Source: Planctomycetota bacterium (lineage in GTDB: Bacteria > Planctomycetota > UBA8108 > UBA1146). Taken from it: a DNA stretch of 64,000 bases. Location of the stretch: positions 1-64,000 of the forward strand of contig JADHSM010000002.1 in assembly GCA_016776905.1 (NCBI GenBank). Direction: 5' to 3'. Shown piece by piece: positions 37,301 through 47,053 of this stretch. How positions within the stretch are numbered: position 1 is the stretch's first letter; each line of letters begins with the position of its first letter. A program made the translations under genes and the position numbers. The notes under the pieces were generated by a model. It was not told the DNA's origin. It ran no database searches and saw only the letters and a program-made list of their open reading frames with translations.

Positions 37301-38661
37301 TAGCGATCCTCCCGATCCCATACCACTTCGCCACCGATGATGGTTTTCATGACACGAGCCCCTGGTTTCAAGGGATGCCCTTCAAAGAGCACGAAGTGAG
37401 CATCTTTGCCCTCTTCAATAGTGCCCATACGATCTCCCAGACCTAAAAATTTAGCGGGAGCAGATGTCACAGACGCCAATGCTGCTTCAAACGACATTCC
37501 AAATCTCACTTGTTCAGAAAGTAGTGAAGGAACAGCTCTCATGGCCGCAGCATTATCCGACTTTGGAAGAGTGATCACTTCACAACCGCCGCGAGATAGA
37601 GCTGCGGGCACATGATACCGAACATAAGTATCTGGCAATGCGCTCACTCCAGGCGGAATCATGACTGTAGACTTCCTCTCGATCAGTGTCTCCATGACTT
37701 CGTGAAAAGCCCCCGTTCGAGAAGACGGAAGAATGAAAACATTTTGAGGATCTCGATCCTTCATTTCTTTGATGTCTTCGAAAGCCGCATCCACATGAAG
37801 GAGCAGCCCTGGGGAATTCAGCGAAAAGACCAGAGGCATGGCCTCATCTTTATTTTCCAGAATGTCGACCAAAGGCTTTAGCGAAGGGTTGATAGGAGGA
37901 GCCTTGTATTCCTGAGGCTTTTCATCTTTTGAGTCCTTCTTCTCTTTTGAATCAGAAGCCTTGCCCTTTTCAGAGTCTTTATTTTCAGCTTCTTTCTTCT
38001 TCGCTTCTTCTGCTTTCTTCTTGGCTTCTTCCTGTTCCTTGTCCCACTTTTCACGAGCTTTCTTCTGGCCTTCGATCTCTGATCTCGCACCATCGAAGGC
38101 TTGCTTCACAGTTCTATGAAGACTTGATGAAGAGCTCAGATTTACGGGAAGAAAGACGCTCTTTTTCAGAATGCGATCATTCGATTCTGGTGCGGTGTGA
38201 ACAACGATGGCCTGCCCATGAAAACCAGTGCCAGCGGGTACGAACCCCGCAGCAACATAACCCGCTTCCAGGAAAGAATCCCAGTCCATTTCTTCATCGA
38301 CCCAACGATTCTCAACGGTCTGATCACAACTGATGCCACTGACTCGGTTACCGAGTAACCCTTGACTCGTTCTGGGGAGAATCATTCCCGCTATCAGGGT
38401 CAGTCCATTCGCCTCGATCACCCGAGCATTCTCAGGAATTTCAAGTTGGCTTCCGACCAACGAGATTTTTCCATCCTCGATGACCACTTCACCAGAACTG
38501 ATTTCTTCACCGGTGCCCGTAATAACGGTGGCACCCTTAATCACAGTGACACGATCAGACGCGAGAAGAAGACTCGGAGTGATGAGGAGTAAAAGGATGA
38601 GTCCCCCCCAGCTCCAAGGCCTCGCCTTACTCATTCTCATCGTTCTATTTTTTTGATTCAT
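37300..38661 (-). CDS. Secreted amidohydrolase-fold protein with Lys/Glu-rich insert
   Basis: 453 residues, seventh in the array. Signal peptide (roughly residues 12-34, 'LILLLLITPSLLLAS'). 'ATVITGTGEE' opens the beta-sandwich. At the HxH position it reads 'IAGMILPRTSQG', so the first metal ligands are missing. Residues ~195-255 form a highly charged Lys/Glu/Asp/Ser insert ('EEAKKKAEEAKKKEAE'), a likely coil or surface arm. The ATG shares one base with the preceding stop (TGATG). Confidence 0.82.
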   Translation of the reverse strand: MNQKNRTMRMSKARPWSWGGLILLLLITPSLLLASDRVTVIKGATVITGTGEEISSGEVVIEDGKISLVGSQLEIPENARVIEANGLTLIAGMILPRTSQGLLGNRVSGISCDQTVENRWVDEEMDWDSFLEAGYVAAGFVPAGTGFHGQAIVVHTAPESNDRILKKSVFLPVNLSSSSSLHRTVKQAFDGARSEIEGQKKAREKWDKEQEEAKKKAEEAKKKEAENKDSEKGKASDSKEKKDSKDEKPQEYKAPPINPSLKPLVDILENKDEAMPLVFSLNSPGLLLHVDAAFEDIKEMKDRDPQNVFILPSSRTGAFHEVMETLIERKSTVMIPPGVSALPDTYVRYHVPAALSRGGCEVITLPKSDNAAAMRAVPSLLSEQVRFGMSFEAALASVTSAPAKFLGLGDRMGTIEEGKDAHFVLFEGHPLKPGARVMKTIIGGEVVWDREDR

Positions 38662-39908
38662 CAGAACACCCTCTTCTCACTGGCCTCATAGGTGACCTCT
38701 CCGTCGATGACGGTCATTTCACAAGATGATCTGGGATCGATCGGATCGCCCGTCCAGAGACAGAAATCGGCATCGAGTCCTACAGTGATACTTCCCAGTC
38801 GGTGATCCATCATGAGGGCTTCTGCAGGAATCCGAGTGATCCCCTTCAGAGCTTCATAAGGCTTCCAACCGTAATAACAAGCCATGCTCGCCTGATAGAA
38901 AAGTTCTTCTTGCGGGACCACCGGAGAGTCGGTGTTGATCCCTAACTTTCGAACTCCACCCTGCCACCAGCGAGCGGCATTCCCCATCAATCGACGCTGG
39001 GTTCTGTCGTAATGCAACTGACGAGGCCCGTTGATCGTGTAAATGCTATCATTCTCATTCACCAGAGGAGCCACTTTCCAAGCGTCGAAAGTGGAGTGAT
39101 CCAACACCGTTCGGATGTTGAATTCCCCAGCGACCATCTTCACGGTCGTCATCAGCACTTGGTAAATTTGGGTATGAACAGATGCGACCGTCTCACGGCG
39201 AAACAACGGTCTAAACTCTTCCCAGTTCAAGTTGAAAGCGGGCTCAACAGCTAACTTGCCCTCTTCCCACTCTGTGCGGGCCAAATGGTAATCTTTCGCT
39301 TTGCGTAGAGTCTGACGAGTATTGAAGTTCATGAAGGATCTTCCAACACCGTAAAAGTATCTCTCCGGGTTTCCGGCCTGAGCAATCTTGAGAGAACCTG
39401 GAGCCTTGAGGACTGATTCCTCAACTGAGCCGCCTGCTGTTTTCAAGATTGTCCCGAATCCCGACATGTTGTTTCCACTTCCGGGAATCGTCAGGATCGT
39501 GGTCACTCCCCCTGCTCTGGCTCGCACCATCTCAGGATTGTCGGGAACGAGAGATTCGAGAGTACGCAAACCAGGATTTGTCAGATAAACGTAGTCGTGT
39601 AAATCAGAGGATCCGCCACCCGTGTGGTTATGACATTCGACCATACCTGGAACCAACCAGAGGTCTTTATGTTCAATCACCTTTGCACCCGCCGGTATCA
39701 TGATCTCTTTGGATTTTCCAATGGCAGTGATCTTACCGTCGATGACGATCACGGTGGCATTGTTGATCACGCGTTCCTGATCATCGAATGTCACGACCTT
39801 GCCCACTTTGAAAGCCAAAGTCTCTGCATGAGTGACTGTTGAAAGTCCTACCACTGAGGTGAACATCACTAAGAACATGAACAATATGGAACTCTTTGAG
39901 ATCCTCAT
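38661..39908 (-). CDS. Secreted amidohydrolase with intact metal-site signature
   Basis: 415 residues, sixth in the array and the only member that keeps a full set of likely metal ligands: 'ECHNHTGGG' (HxH), His in 'ASVHTQIYQV', His in 'VLDHSTFDAW', and Asp in 'GINTDSPVV'. Signal peptide to about residue 28 ('STVTHAE'). Imidazolonepropionase/prolidase-like branch of the superfamily. The substrate cannot be named. The ATG overlaps the stop of the upstream double-domain gene by four bases (ATGA). If the array makes a complex, this is the candidate catalytic subunit. Confidence 0.86.
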   Translation of the reverse strand: MRISKSSILFMFLVMFTSVVGLSTVTHAETLAFKVGKVVTFDDQERVINNATVIVIDGKITAIGKSKEIMIPAGAKVIEHKDLWLVPGMVECHNHTGGGSSDLHDYVYLTNPGLRTLESLVPDNPEMVRARAGGVTTILTIPGSGNNMSGFGTILKTAGGSVEESVLKAPGSLKIAQAGNPERYFYGVGRSFMNFNTRQTLRKAKDYHLARTEWEEGKLAVEPAFNLNWEEFRPLFRRETVASVHTQIYQVLMTTVKMVAGEFNIRTVLDHSTFDAWKVAPLVNENDSIYTINGPRQLHYDRTQRRLMGNAARWWQGGVRKLGINTDSPVVPQEELFYQASMACYYGWKPYEALKGITRIPAEALMMDHRLGSITVGLDADFCLWTGDPIDPRSSCEMTVIDGEVTYEASEKRVF

Positions 39909-42631
39909 TGTTGGACCTCCTCTCCATGAACAAAGACTCTTTCAAGGCGACTACCAGTTTCGAAAGGGTGTCCCTTCCAAATCAACAAGTCCGCATCCAT
40001 GCCTTCATGAATATGCCCAATGCGATCGTGTGCTCCCAATACGCGAGCAGCACCGTGGGTCAGAGCTTCCAATGCAGCATCAGCAGCCATGCCATTGGCC
40101 ACCTCCTGACGTGCCCGGTGAGGAAGTCTGCGTGCGCCATCTTCTGCAAGAGACATGAAGCCCAACGTTATCCCCGCTCTCCCTAGGAAAGTGGCAGGGA
40201 CGTATGCGTCGTCACCAATGTTGAAACTACTCGACATCGGAAGCACTACTGGAACTTTATTCTCCACCAAGAGATCCCTCTGGAATCTCATGTCGTTATC
40301 AAGTTGCACAGAGAAAGAAATCTCCTTCTCAGTGAAGTATTTCACGACAGCAGGCAATGTCTGGAATCCACTGACATTCACCATCACTGGTATTTTCTTT
40401 TCGAGGACGGCTCTCAATGGTTCGAGATTCTCTCTGACACGCGGAGGAAGAGGCTTTCCGTCATCATCTTGCTTCTTACGTCGAGTAACTTTGAAAGTCT
40501 TGGCTTCTTTACTGGTTCGTGTGCCTTGAATATCAGCACTAAATGTCAGGATCGAAATCTTTCCAGTGAGACTGTCTTCGCCCGTCAACTCGGCTTCGAT
40601 TTTGGGAGAGTCTGGAAGGACGTCACCGGGAACTTCGATCGTTCCCTGGAGTGTGGTTCCTTCAAGAGTTCCTGTAATTCTCACCGGCATTGGAGGAGCG
40701 GGCTCGATCACACGTCCTTCAAAATTGCTGCCCGTTAACTGCATCGAAACTGTAGCAGTTTCAGGTTCAGGAATAGGTCCTCCACTGACCGTCAACTCCC
40801 AGATACCTGTCAACGGATCTTCCAACTTCTCCTCAGGAGCTTTTTCGACTTCGACTTCTTTTTTCTTCTCGATCTCTTCGCCTGCAGCTTTTTTACGCTT
40901 CCACTCTTCGAGATCTTTGTCGTACTTATTCCAACTATCGAGATACTTTTGGGCTTGGCCAAACAACCTGTTCATTGCGGACAAATCGCTTGAACTCGCT
41001 TGCAGAAGCAGCATGGAAACTTCTTCGTCAATACGACTGGCTCTGCTACCTCCCGCAGTTTTGGCGATCAACCCAACTCCGGCACCGCGCTGCAACCGCC
41101 TAGGCGCCAGCAGTTGAGAAGTGACGCCCGCAAGAGCAACACTGTTCTCCGCCGCCCCAGAAACTCCAAGAAGACGATGAAGTCGATCCCCAGTTCCCAT
41201 GGAAGCCGCTTCGCCTTGCAATCCTAGATGACCATAGCAATCGATAAATCCCGGAACGAGATAACTACCTTTGCCGCCATAAATCACCTGGCAATGTGGA
41301 GGATGAGCAACCCTTTGACCCACTGAAGTAATTTTTCCGTTTTCAATAAGAACTTCACCATCGTGAATCTGATGATCGGAAGAGATCCAGATCGTATCAG
41401 CATGAATCACAGTGGCTGTTTTTTCTTGGGGTTGCCATGCCCGCAGTCCTTCGACGAACACTTCAAGAGGGCGAGAGTGCAGATGCCAGGGACGATCATT
41501 CCAAACGACGATGTCAGCATCGGCACCGGGCTCGAGATGTCCCACTCGATCTTCGACTCCCATTATTTTTGCCGGATGGTGAGTGACCCATGAGATCACG
41601 TTTTCCGGGTTCTCCATGTGTGCGGCTGCCTCAGTGATCGCCCAACTCATATTACCGAGATCATCTCCAGGTGGAGCGAGAGCCCATTCAGGAGAAGAGT
41701 CGAGAGTCGGGAACCCCCATGACTTGAGGACACCACCCGGAGGAGTATCACCTTGGGGAACATTCATTCTCAAAACGACGGGCACGCCGGCTTCTGCCAA
41801 TTTGCCTTCGATTTCAGCCACTGTGCCATCTGACACAAAGTAACCGTTGCGACCTTGATCTTGCATCATGGCAAGCATCCCGTGGAGGTCCGCCAAAGAA
41901 TCGGCACTGACTCTCAAGGGTTTCCCCTCACCCCAATAACGAACCAACTCTCCATGAGCCTGCTGATCTGTCGCAGATTTTGCGAGCGCTTCCTTCAAGG
42001 CGAGAATTCTTGAAATTCTGCCTTTCGGTCTTTGATCAGTGGGCGGTTCAATCTGAACATCACTCGAAGCGGGAAAGGGAATCTCCAAGAGAGCGTCAGG
42101 ATTATCGACACTGTCCTGCATTGATATTGCCAAGTCAGAAGACTTCGACAAGACGCGCCCTTGTGGCTGACCCACAAGTTTGACGACGGCTCCCTGTCCC
42201 GACAGCAATCGATGCTCACCAGGATTGACGTGAATGGTGGTCACTCCAGTAGCAAGAAAAGGACGATGATCCCCATAGGTGTTGTAACCATCGACTGCGC
42301 GATAAGCGGCGGAGATGGAATCTTGTCCTCTGTGAGGTCCGACGACGTTACTGCTCGCAGAGACCATACCCGGAGTGACATAGGCGTCAGGCCAATGCAA
42401 AACCGGAAGATCTCCCTGCAGTTGTGGCTCGATCTCTGCCCAAGGCCCGCAATGCGTGACTTTTCCTTCTCTGATAACCAGAGTTCCGTCCGCTATGGAT
42501 CTCAACCCGGTGTGTAGATGACCCGCTCGAAGAACGAATCCATCCCCGGCCTGCAAGTCCGTTGAAGGACCGGCAAACAAAACACACAGGATGAGAAGCC
42601 CGGCGAACCGGAGCAACTTTCCAGTGAGCAT
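39905..42631 (-). CDS. Double amidohydrolase-fold protein with beta-barrel insert
   Basis: 908 residues, fifth in the array. Two amidohydrolase-like units: residues ~30-395 ('AGHLHTGLRSIADG'...'GHLEPGADADIVVWNDRP') and ~400-900 ('ATVIHADTIWIS'...'GHIHEGMDADLLIWKGHP'). HxH positions read 'VSASSNVVG' and 'DCYGHLG', so both sites are degraded, the second keeping one His. Within the second unit a charged linker ('WKRKKAAGEEIEKKK') leads to a beta-rich insert of ~130 residues ('GIWELTVSGGPIPEPE'...), lipocalin-like in appearance. Signal peptide to about residue 27. One base separates its start from the upstream stop. Confidence 0.83.
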   Translation of the reverse strand: MLTGKLLRFAGLLILCVLFAGPSTDLQAGDGFVLRAGHLHTGLRSIADGTLVIREGKVTHCGPWAEIEPQLQGDLPVLHWPDAYVTPGMVSASSNVVGPHRGQDSISAAYRAVDGYNTYGDHRPFLATGVTTIHVNPGEHRLLSGQGAVVKLVGQPQGRVLSKSSDLAISMQDSVDNPDALLEIPFPASSDVQIEPPTDQRPKGRISRILALKEALAKSATDQQAHGELVRYWGEGKPLRVSADSLADLHGMLAMMQDQGRNGYFVSDGTVAEIEGKLAEAGVPVVLRMNVPQGDTPPGGVLKSWGFPTLDSSPEWALAPPGDDLGNMSWAITEAAAHMENPENVISWVTHHPAKIMGVEDRVGHLEPGADADIVVWNDRPWHLHSRPLEVFVEGLRAWQPQEKTATVIHADTIWISSDHQIHDGEVLIENGKITSVGQRVAHPPHCQVIYGGKGSYLVPGFIDCYGHLGLQGEAASMGTGDRLHRLLGVSGAAENSVALAGVTSQLLAPRRLQRGAGVGLIAKTAGGSRASRIDEEVSMLLLQASSSDLSAMNRLFGQAQKYLDSWNKYDKDLEEWKRKKAAGEEIEKKKEVEVEKAPEEKLEDPLTGIWELTVSGGPIPEPETATVSMQLTGSNFEGRVIEPAPPMPVRITGTLEGTTLQGTIEVPGDVLPDSPKIEAELTGEDSLTGKISILTFSADIQGTRTSKEAKTFKVTRRKKQDDDGKPLPPRVRENLEPLRAVLEKKIPVMVNVSGFQTLPAVVKYFTEKEISFSVQLDNDMRFQRDLLVENKVPVVLPMSSSFNIGDDAYVPATFLGRAGITLGFMSLAEDGARRLPHRARQEVANGMAADAALEALTHGAARVLGAHDRIGHIHEGMDADLLIWKGHPFETGSRLERVFVHGEEVQQ

Positions 42632-42632
42632 T

Positions 42633-44228
42633 CTATAGCCCTCCCTTGATTCCGGAATCGATCCCGGGTGCAGGTTCAGGTTTCGGCACAGGGGCCGGTT
42701 TCGGCGCAGGGGCCGGCTCGGCCTCTGAGTCCTGACTCTTCTTATCCTTATTCAGTGGCTCGGGCTGAGCTTCATCGGCCTCTTTGTCGCCACTTTCGAC
42801 GGCGTCTGAATCTACCGCTGATTCGCCAGTCTCTGCTGGCATCGGCTCCTCATCTGTCGAAGCCTCATCTGACAATGGTTCTGACTTTTCGGCGTCTTCC
42901 TCAGGCATTTCCGGGAACAGACGCTCCAATCGTGCATCTTTTTCACGATCGTAAGCCAGCTGGCCTTCAATCCAGACTTTTTGAACCCATGACGTCATCT
43001 CAAGAGGATCGCCCGTCCACATGACAATGTTGGCGGCCTTATCTTTTTCGATGGATCCATAATGATCTGCGACACCACAGATTTCAGCAGCTCCGAGAGT
43101 GATCGTTCTCATGGCTTTCTCAGGAGAAAGACCATTCCGAACAAGTCTTGCTGCTTGATAATTGAGATATCTCTCTGGCAACACATTGGAACTTCCCACC
43201 TGAATCGCAAATGGGACTCCCTTTTTACGGAAGACTTCGGGAATGAAGGTTTCCTCAACATCACCGGTGATCAAATCACGTTCCCTATGAATCAGATCGG
43301 CACCCAATACGACAGGGACCTTTGAGGCCGCGATTTCATTTACAGCAACATGTGCGTCGCCGGAAAGAACAAGTACAGCTCTTCCAGTCCAACCACGCTT
43401 CTCGATCATGTCGAGAGCAGGTGCGACATCCGTGGCGGCTCCACAATGAATCCATGCCGCCAAACGACCATCATTGAGATAGGCCAAGTGACGGTGACGA
43501 TCATCGAGATCCTCTTCGCGAATCAGGGCCTTGCCCTCCTCGCGAGCCTCTTCTGGCGGAAGAGGATTGAGATCTTCATTCTTTTCGGATTCCTGATCGT
43601 AACGGGTCTCTGAAAGGTCAGAGTGCCAACGATCAAACTCGGAAAAGACTCCACGCAGTTCTGCCCTGTGACGCAAACGGTCGTATCCCCCTTTGGGAGA
43701 ACTGGACATCTTTAAAGCCAGTCCAGGGAGTCGAGTCATTTCATCAGGGGAGAGCCCGATCGGGTGAACTACTCGGCTCACTCCGCCAACCACACAGTTG
43801 TTCCCCTGCATGACATGAACCGTCGTCACGCCATTCCTCAGGGCTTCTTCGAAGAAGAAACGGGAAGGGTCGATGGCATCAAAGACATCGACAAAAGGAG
43901 CAACCGCCAAATTTTCATTGGGGATGTCCAAGCCTCCTGGGTTGTGGGCATCGACAAATCCTGGAGCCAGGATCATGCCCGTACAATCCACTTCCATGGC
44001 ATCGTAAGGAATGGCCATGCCGCCGTCTCCGACAGCTTGAATGATACCGTCCTCGATAAGGATGGTCCCGCCATCGATCGGTGCACCGGAAACGGTGATG
44101 ATCTTCCCTCCTGTCAAAGCCACTTTTGGAGAAGATTGCCCCTGCAAGTCAGAGTGCGCTCCAAAGGTGAGCAAGATCACAGAGAAGATCACAGAGAAGA
44201 TCAGCATTTTATGAGTCAAGATCGACAT
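42633..44228 (-). CDS. Secreted amidohydrolase-fold protein with acidic/Pro-rich tail
   Basis: 531 residues, fourth in the array. Signal peptide (~1-28), 'KIITVSGAPIDGGTI' start, 'APGFVDAHNPGGLD' at the metal-site position (first His kept, second replaced by Pro). 'QVGSSN' replaces the Asp. The C-terminal ~95 residues are Glu/Asp/Ser-rich and end in an Ala-Pro-Lys repeat ('PAPAPKPAPVPKPEPAPG'), a flexible extension probably reaching across the envelope or binding a partner. ATG 44228 has GAGGTAA four bases upstream. Confidence 0.82.
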   Translation of the reverse strand: MSILTHKMLIFSVIFSVILLTFGAHSDLQGQSSPKVALTGGKIITVSGAPIDGGTILIEDGIIQAVGDGGMAIPYDAMEVDCTGMILAPGFVDAHNPGGLDIPNENLAVAPFVDVFDAIDPSRFFFEEALRNGVTTVHVMQGNNCVVGGVSRVVHPIGLSPDEMTRLPGLALKMSSSPKGGYDRLRHRAELRGVFSEFDRWHSDLSETRYDQESEKNEDLNPLPPEEAREEGKALIREEDLDDRHRHLAYLNDGRLAAWIHCGAATDVAPALDMIEKRGWTGRAVLVLSGDAHVAVNEIAASKVPVVLGADLIHRERDLITGDVEETFIPEVFRKKGVPFAIQVGSSNVLPERYLNYQAARLVRNGLSPEKAMRTITLGAAEICGVADHYGSIEKDKAANIVMWTGDPLEMTSWVQKVWIEGQLAYDREKDARLERLFPEMPEEDAEKSEPLSDEASTDEEPMPAETGESAVDSDAVESGDKEADEAQPEPLNKDKKSQDSEAEPAPAPKPAPVPKPEPAPGIDSGIKGGL

Positions 44229-44289
44229 CGATTACCTCAGTTTCAATTCTTCAGTCCAACGGTTCAGTCCCTCGGGACATGAAGATTTA

Positions 44290-45819
44290 TCAGTTACGCT
44301 CGTATGAAATCTCACCACCCAGAACGACTTTCTCAATACGAGAAAGAGCAGAGAACGGAGAACCGTTCCAAAAGATCATGTCTGCTCTTCGTCCGGGTTC
44401 TAGGGTTCCTACTTCTTGATCTACACCTAATAGTTGCGCGGGATATTGAGTGACCATTCTCAATGCTTCTGAAGGGTCCACTCCATATCGAATCGCCAAC
44501 ATCGCTTGCCTTGCCAACCCCTCTTCACCTCGAAGATCTTGGGCACTCAGCGCCATAGGGATTCCTGCCTTGGACAAATCCCTCACCGTATGCAAACGAC
44601 TGTTTCGAGTTTCGCTAGATCCCGCAAGAATGCCGCTCGGTCTGTCAAAAATGGGGCCGAATACGACGGGGATCTCTGATTTCTTCAGGAGATCCACCCG
44701 CTTCCAAGCCTCGACGGGGTCTTCAAGAGTAAATGGAATATTAAACTCTTTAGCAAAACGGAAAGCCGTCTCAATATCACTGCCGGTTCTCGCTTGGATT
44801 CGCATGGGAATCTCTCCTTTGAGAACACCCTGCAATACTGTTGAGGCTTCTTCCGAAGTCTTGTCAGCTCCAGTCGGTTCCAGTCCACGTGCTCTCAAAA
44901 GAGCGTCGTAAAATGCTCTACGGAAAACCCATCCCACACCCATTCGTGAGTCTGGACGACGAGTGTAGATAGAGACAAACCCTCTGAAGGGACTACGATT
45001 CCTTGTGCCGTAACGGTAAGCATCGCTTCCCACCACAGTCTTGATCGCTCCTGTTCCCATGAATCTTTTTTCGACCGGTCCGCCTGTTCTCATCATGGCT
45101 CCACGAGAACCGATCACTGCTGAACCATCAGGACTCACATATACAGTGGTGACCCCCTCTTTGAGGAGGCGAGAGAAATCCTGTGATCCCTGATCGATGC
45201 CGTCCATGATCAAAAACTGTGGCACCACCTCACTCGACTGATCGGTCACCAAGCCACTGGCTTGGGGAACCCCGGCTGCCATCGCACGGGCTTCAGCTTC
45301 CATAAAATCAGCCTCTTCGATTTCTTCATCTTCAGAATGGCTGTGAGGATCGTGTTCGGGGTAGCCGCAAAAAAGGCAACTTTCATCATGCTTGTGAAGT
45401 GTCACCGCCGGACAAACTGTTCCACAAGGACAAACGTCCCCTCCGTGGTAGTGCTCTTCCATTCCCAGAGCTCTAAGAATTGTCAGTCGGGGATCTTGCT
45501 GAGGATAAAGAAGCGCATCCATGACGTCGATTTTTGCATTGGCATCAATCAAGCCTGGAGTCACCTCTGCAACGTTTACGACAGTGGCTCCCTCAGGAGG
45601 AGTCCCATTCGCAACCACTTGCTGGATACGTCCATCGACGACTGTGATCATCGCATTTTCGATCACTTGGCCATTGCCCAGATGAGCTTTCTCAGCCATC
45701 ACGACATATGAATCCGCTACGGTCTCTTCAGAGAGATCATTCGCTGACAAGGATCCTTGCAGGGAGCACAGCCCCATAATAAGGACCATTGGAAGAATTA
45801 TTGATCGGTGTTTCATCAT
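44290..45819 (-). CDS. Secreted amidohydrolase-fold protein with Cys/His-rich insert
   Basis: 509 residues, third in the array. Signal peptide to ~26. The metal-site HxH is replaced ('TPGLIDANAKID'). Residues 123-161 form an insert unique to this member, with Cys130, Cys132, Cys136, Cys148, Cys151 and seven His. It contains 'CPCGTVC' and 'CLFCGYPEHDPHSHS' and looks like a zinc, copper or iron binding knuckle. An acidic stretch follows. ATG 45819 has AAGAGG upstream. The spacer to the downstream member is 61 bases, the largest in the array. Confidence 0.83.
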   Translation of the reverse strand: MMKHRSIILPMVLIMGLCSLQGSLSANDLSEETVADSYVVMAEKAHLGNGQVIENAMITVVDGRIQQVVANGTPPEGATVVNVAEVTPGLIDANAKIDVMDALLYPQQDPRLTILRALGMEEHYHGGDVCPCGTVCPAVTLHKHDESCLFCGYPEHDPHSHSEDEEIEEADFMEAEARAMAAGVPQASGLVTDQSSEVVPQFLIMDGIDQGSQDFSRLLKEGVTTVYVSPDGSAVIGSRGAMMRTGGPVEKRFMGTGAIKTVVGSDAYRYGTRNRSPFRGFVSIYTRRPDSRMGVGWVFRRAFYDALLRARGLEPTGADKTSEEASTVLQGVLKGEIPMRIQARTGSDIETAFRFAKEFNIPFTLEDPVEAWKRVDLLKKSEIPVVFGPIFDRPSGILAGSSETRNSRLHTVRDLSKAGIPMALSAQDLRGEEGLARQAMLAIRYGVDPSEALRMVTQYPAQLLGVDQEVGTLEPGRRADMIFWNGSPFSALSRIEKVVLGGEISYERN

Positions 45820-45829
45820 ATTGAACCTC

Positions 45830-47053
45830 TTATCTCCTGAAGGTATCTAGTTCGCCAACCTGGGAAGTTCCTGCAACTCGCTGACCCTCACCGCCACGCC
45901 AAAGGTGGATCACCTTTGAAGCAGGATCGAGAGGATCGCCTGAGAAGAGGACGAGGTCAGCTCTTGCACCCGCTTCAATGACTCCGGTGCCTGTCGCCGC
46001 CGCCACCGTTGCAGGATTACTAAACAACGCCCGACGAGCAGCCTCGGGATTCATACCGGCTGCCACTGCAATCGCAGCACTCGTTCTGAGGTGATCTGCC
46101 GGCCCTGCCGGTAAGCCACCCGCGAAACTCAACTCGATCCCTTTACTTGCGGCTTGAACCGCCATCGAAAGGTGAGATGCATCTCCCCCTTCGAGAAGAG
46201 GTCCAACCACCATGTGCACAGGCCCTGGAAGTCCAGAAACAAGATCGAGCGGAGATCGTGCATCTCCTCCAGTATGTATAAACACAGGGACAACTGACCA
46301 CGGCAAACTCAACGCCTGACGTAAATCGATGCCCTCGTAAACATACAGAAGACCCGCACTCTTTAACTCTTCAGGATCACTCGCAACCCAGTCACGCCAG
46401 AGCGAAATTAATGCGGTACGACTGGTGGGCATTCGATTTCCGGAGAGGACAGAGTCCCCGAGCGCCATCGTCTGTTTCCCTTCTCCAAGTCGGAGAGGAG
46501 TCTTCGCTGTTTGACACAGGAAAGTCGCACTTTTTCCGTTGACCACACCGAGGGGCATCGCCGCCAAAGTCGTGTAGAGAACACCCTGCTGAGCGGCGAC
46601 ATCGAGCCAAGGGTCGGTGGGGTCAAAGGCCTGACTGGCATCCAAGTCTGGATCAAAGAGTTCCGTCCCCGCTTGCAGCGATGCGGCCTGACCCCGTGTG
46701 CCCAAAGCACCCATCAGATCGTGTAAACCGGGAGTCAACACCGATCCCTCAGGAGCGTTAAAGATGCTCCCCTCAAAAGCCTCAGAGACTTCTTCATTCG
46801 GAACGAGGGCCTTGATTTGGCCAGTAGGACCGACGATGACCGCCCACCCCGAATTGACAGAGCCATCCGCGGTGACCACTGCTGCTCCTGTGATCACAGT
46901 ATCAGCAGCGAGAATTCCGCGGGGAGTGATTCCTAAAAGGGACAGGCACAAAACGCCCCACATCCCCAAAAGACTCAAACTTCGCATTTTTTGCTGGGAA
47001 GTCGCCATCTTCAAATTGTTTGCAATGCTCATAGATCGAATTGAGATCTGCAT
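45830..47053 (-). CDS. Secreted amidohydrolase-fold protein, degenerate
   Basis: 407 residues, second in the array. The frame opens at 47194, but that extension is antisense-like sequence over the upstream gene. ATG 47053 shares one base with the upstream stop (TAATG) and is the start. Signal-like region around residues 24-48 ('LCLSLLGITPRGILA'). 'TPGLHDLMGALG' replaces the HxH motif, and no catalytic Asp is evident ('ELSFAGGLPAGP'). 'GVIEAGARADLVLFSGDPLD' is the conserved C-terminal family motif. Confidence 0.8.
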   Translation of the reverse strand: MQISIRSMSIANNLKMATSQQKMRSLSLLGMWGVLCLSLLGITPRGILAADTVITGAAVVTADGSVNSGWAVIVGPTGQIKALVPNEEVSEAFEGSIFNAPEGSVLTPGLHDLMGALGTRGQAASLQAGTELFDPDLDASQAFDPTDPWLDVAAQQGVLYTTLAAMPLGVVNGKSATFLCQTAKTPLRLGEGKQTMALGDSVLSGNRMPTSRTALISLWRDWVASDPEELKSAGLLYVYEGIDLRQALSLPWSVVPVFIHTGGDARSPLDLVSGLPGPVHMVVGPLLEGGDASHLSMAVQAASKGIELSFAGGLPAGPADHLRTSAAIAVAAGMNPEAARRALFSNPATVAAATGTGVIEAGARADLVLFSGDPLDPASKVIHLWRGGEGQRVAGTSQVGELDTFRR

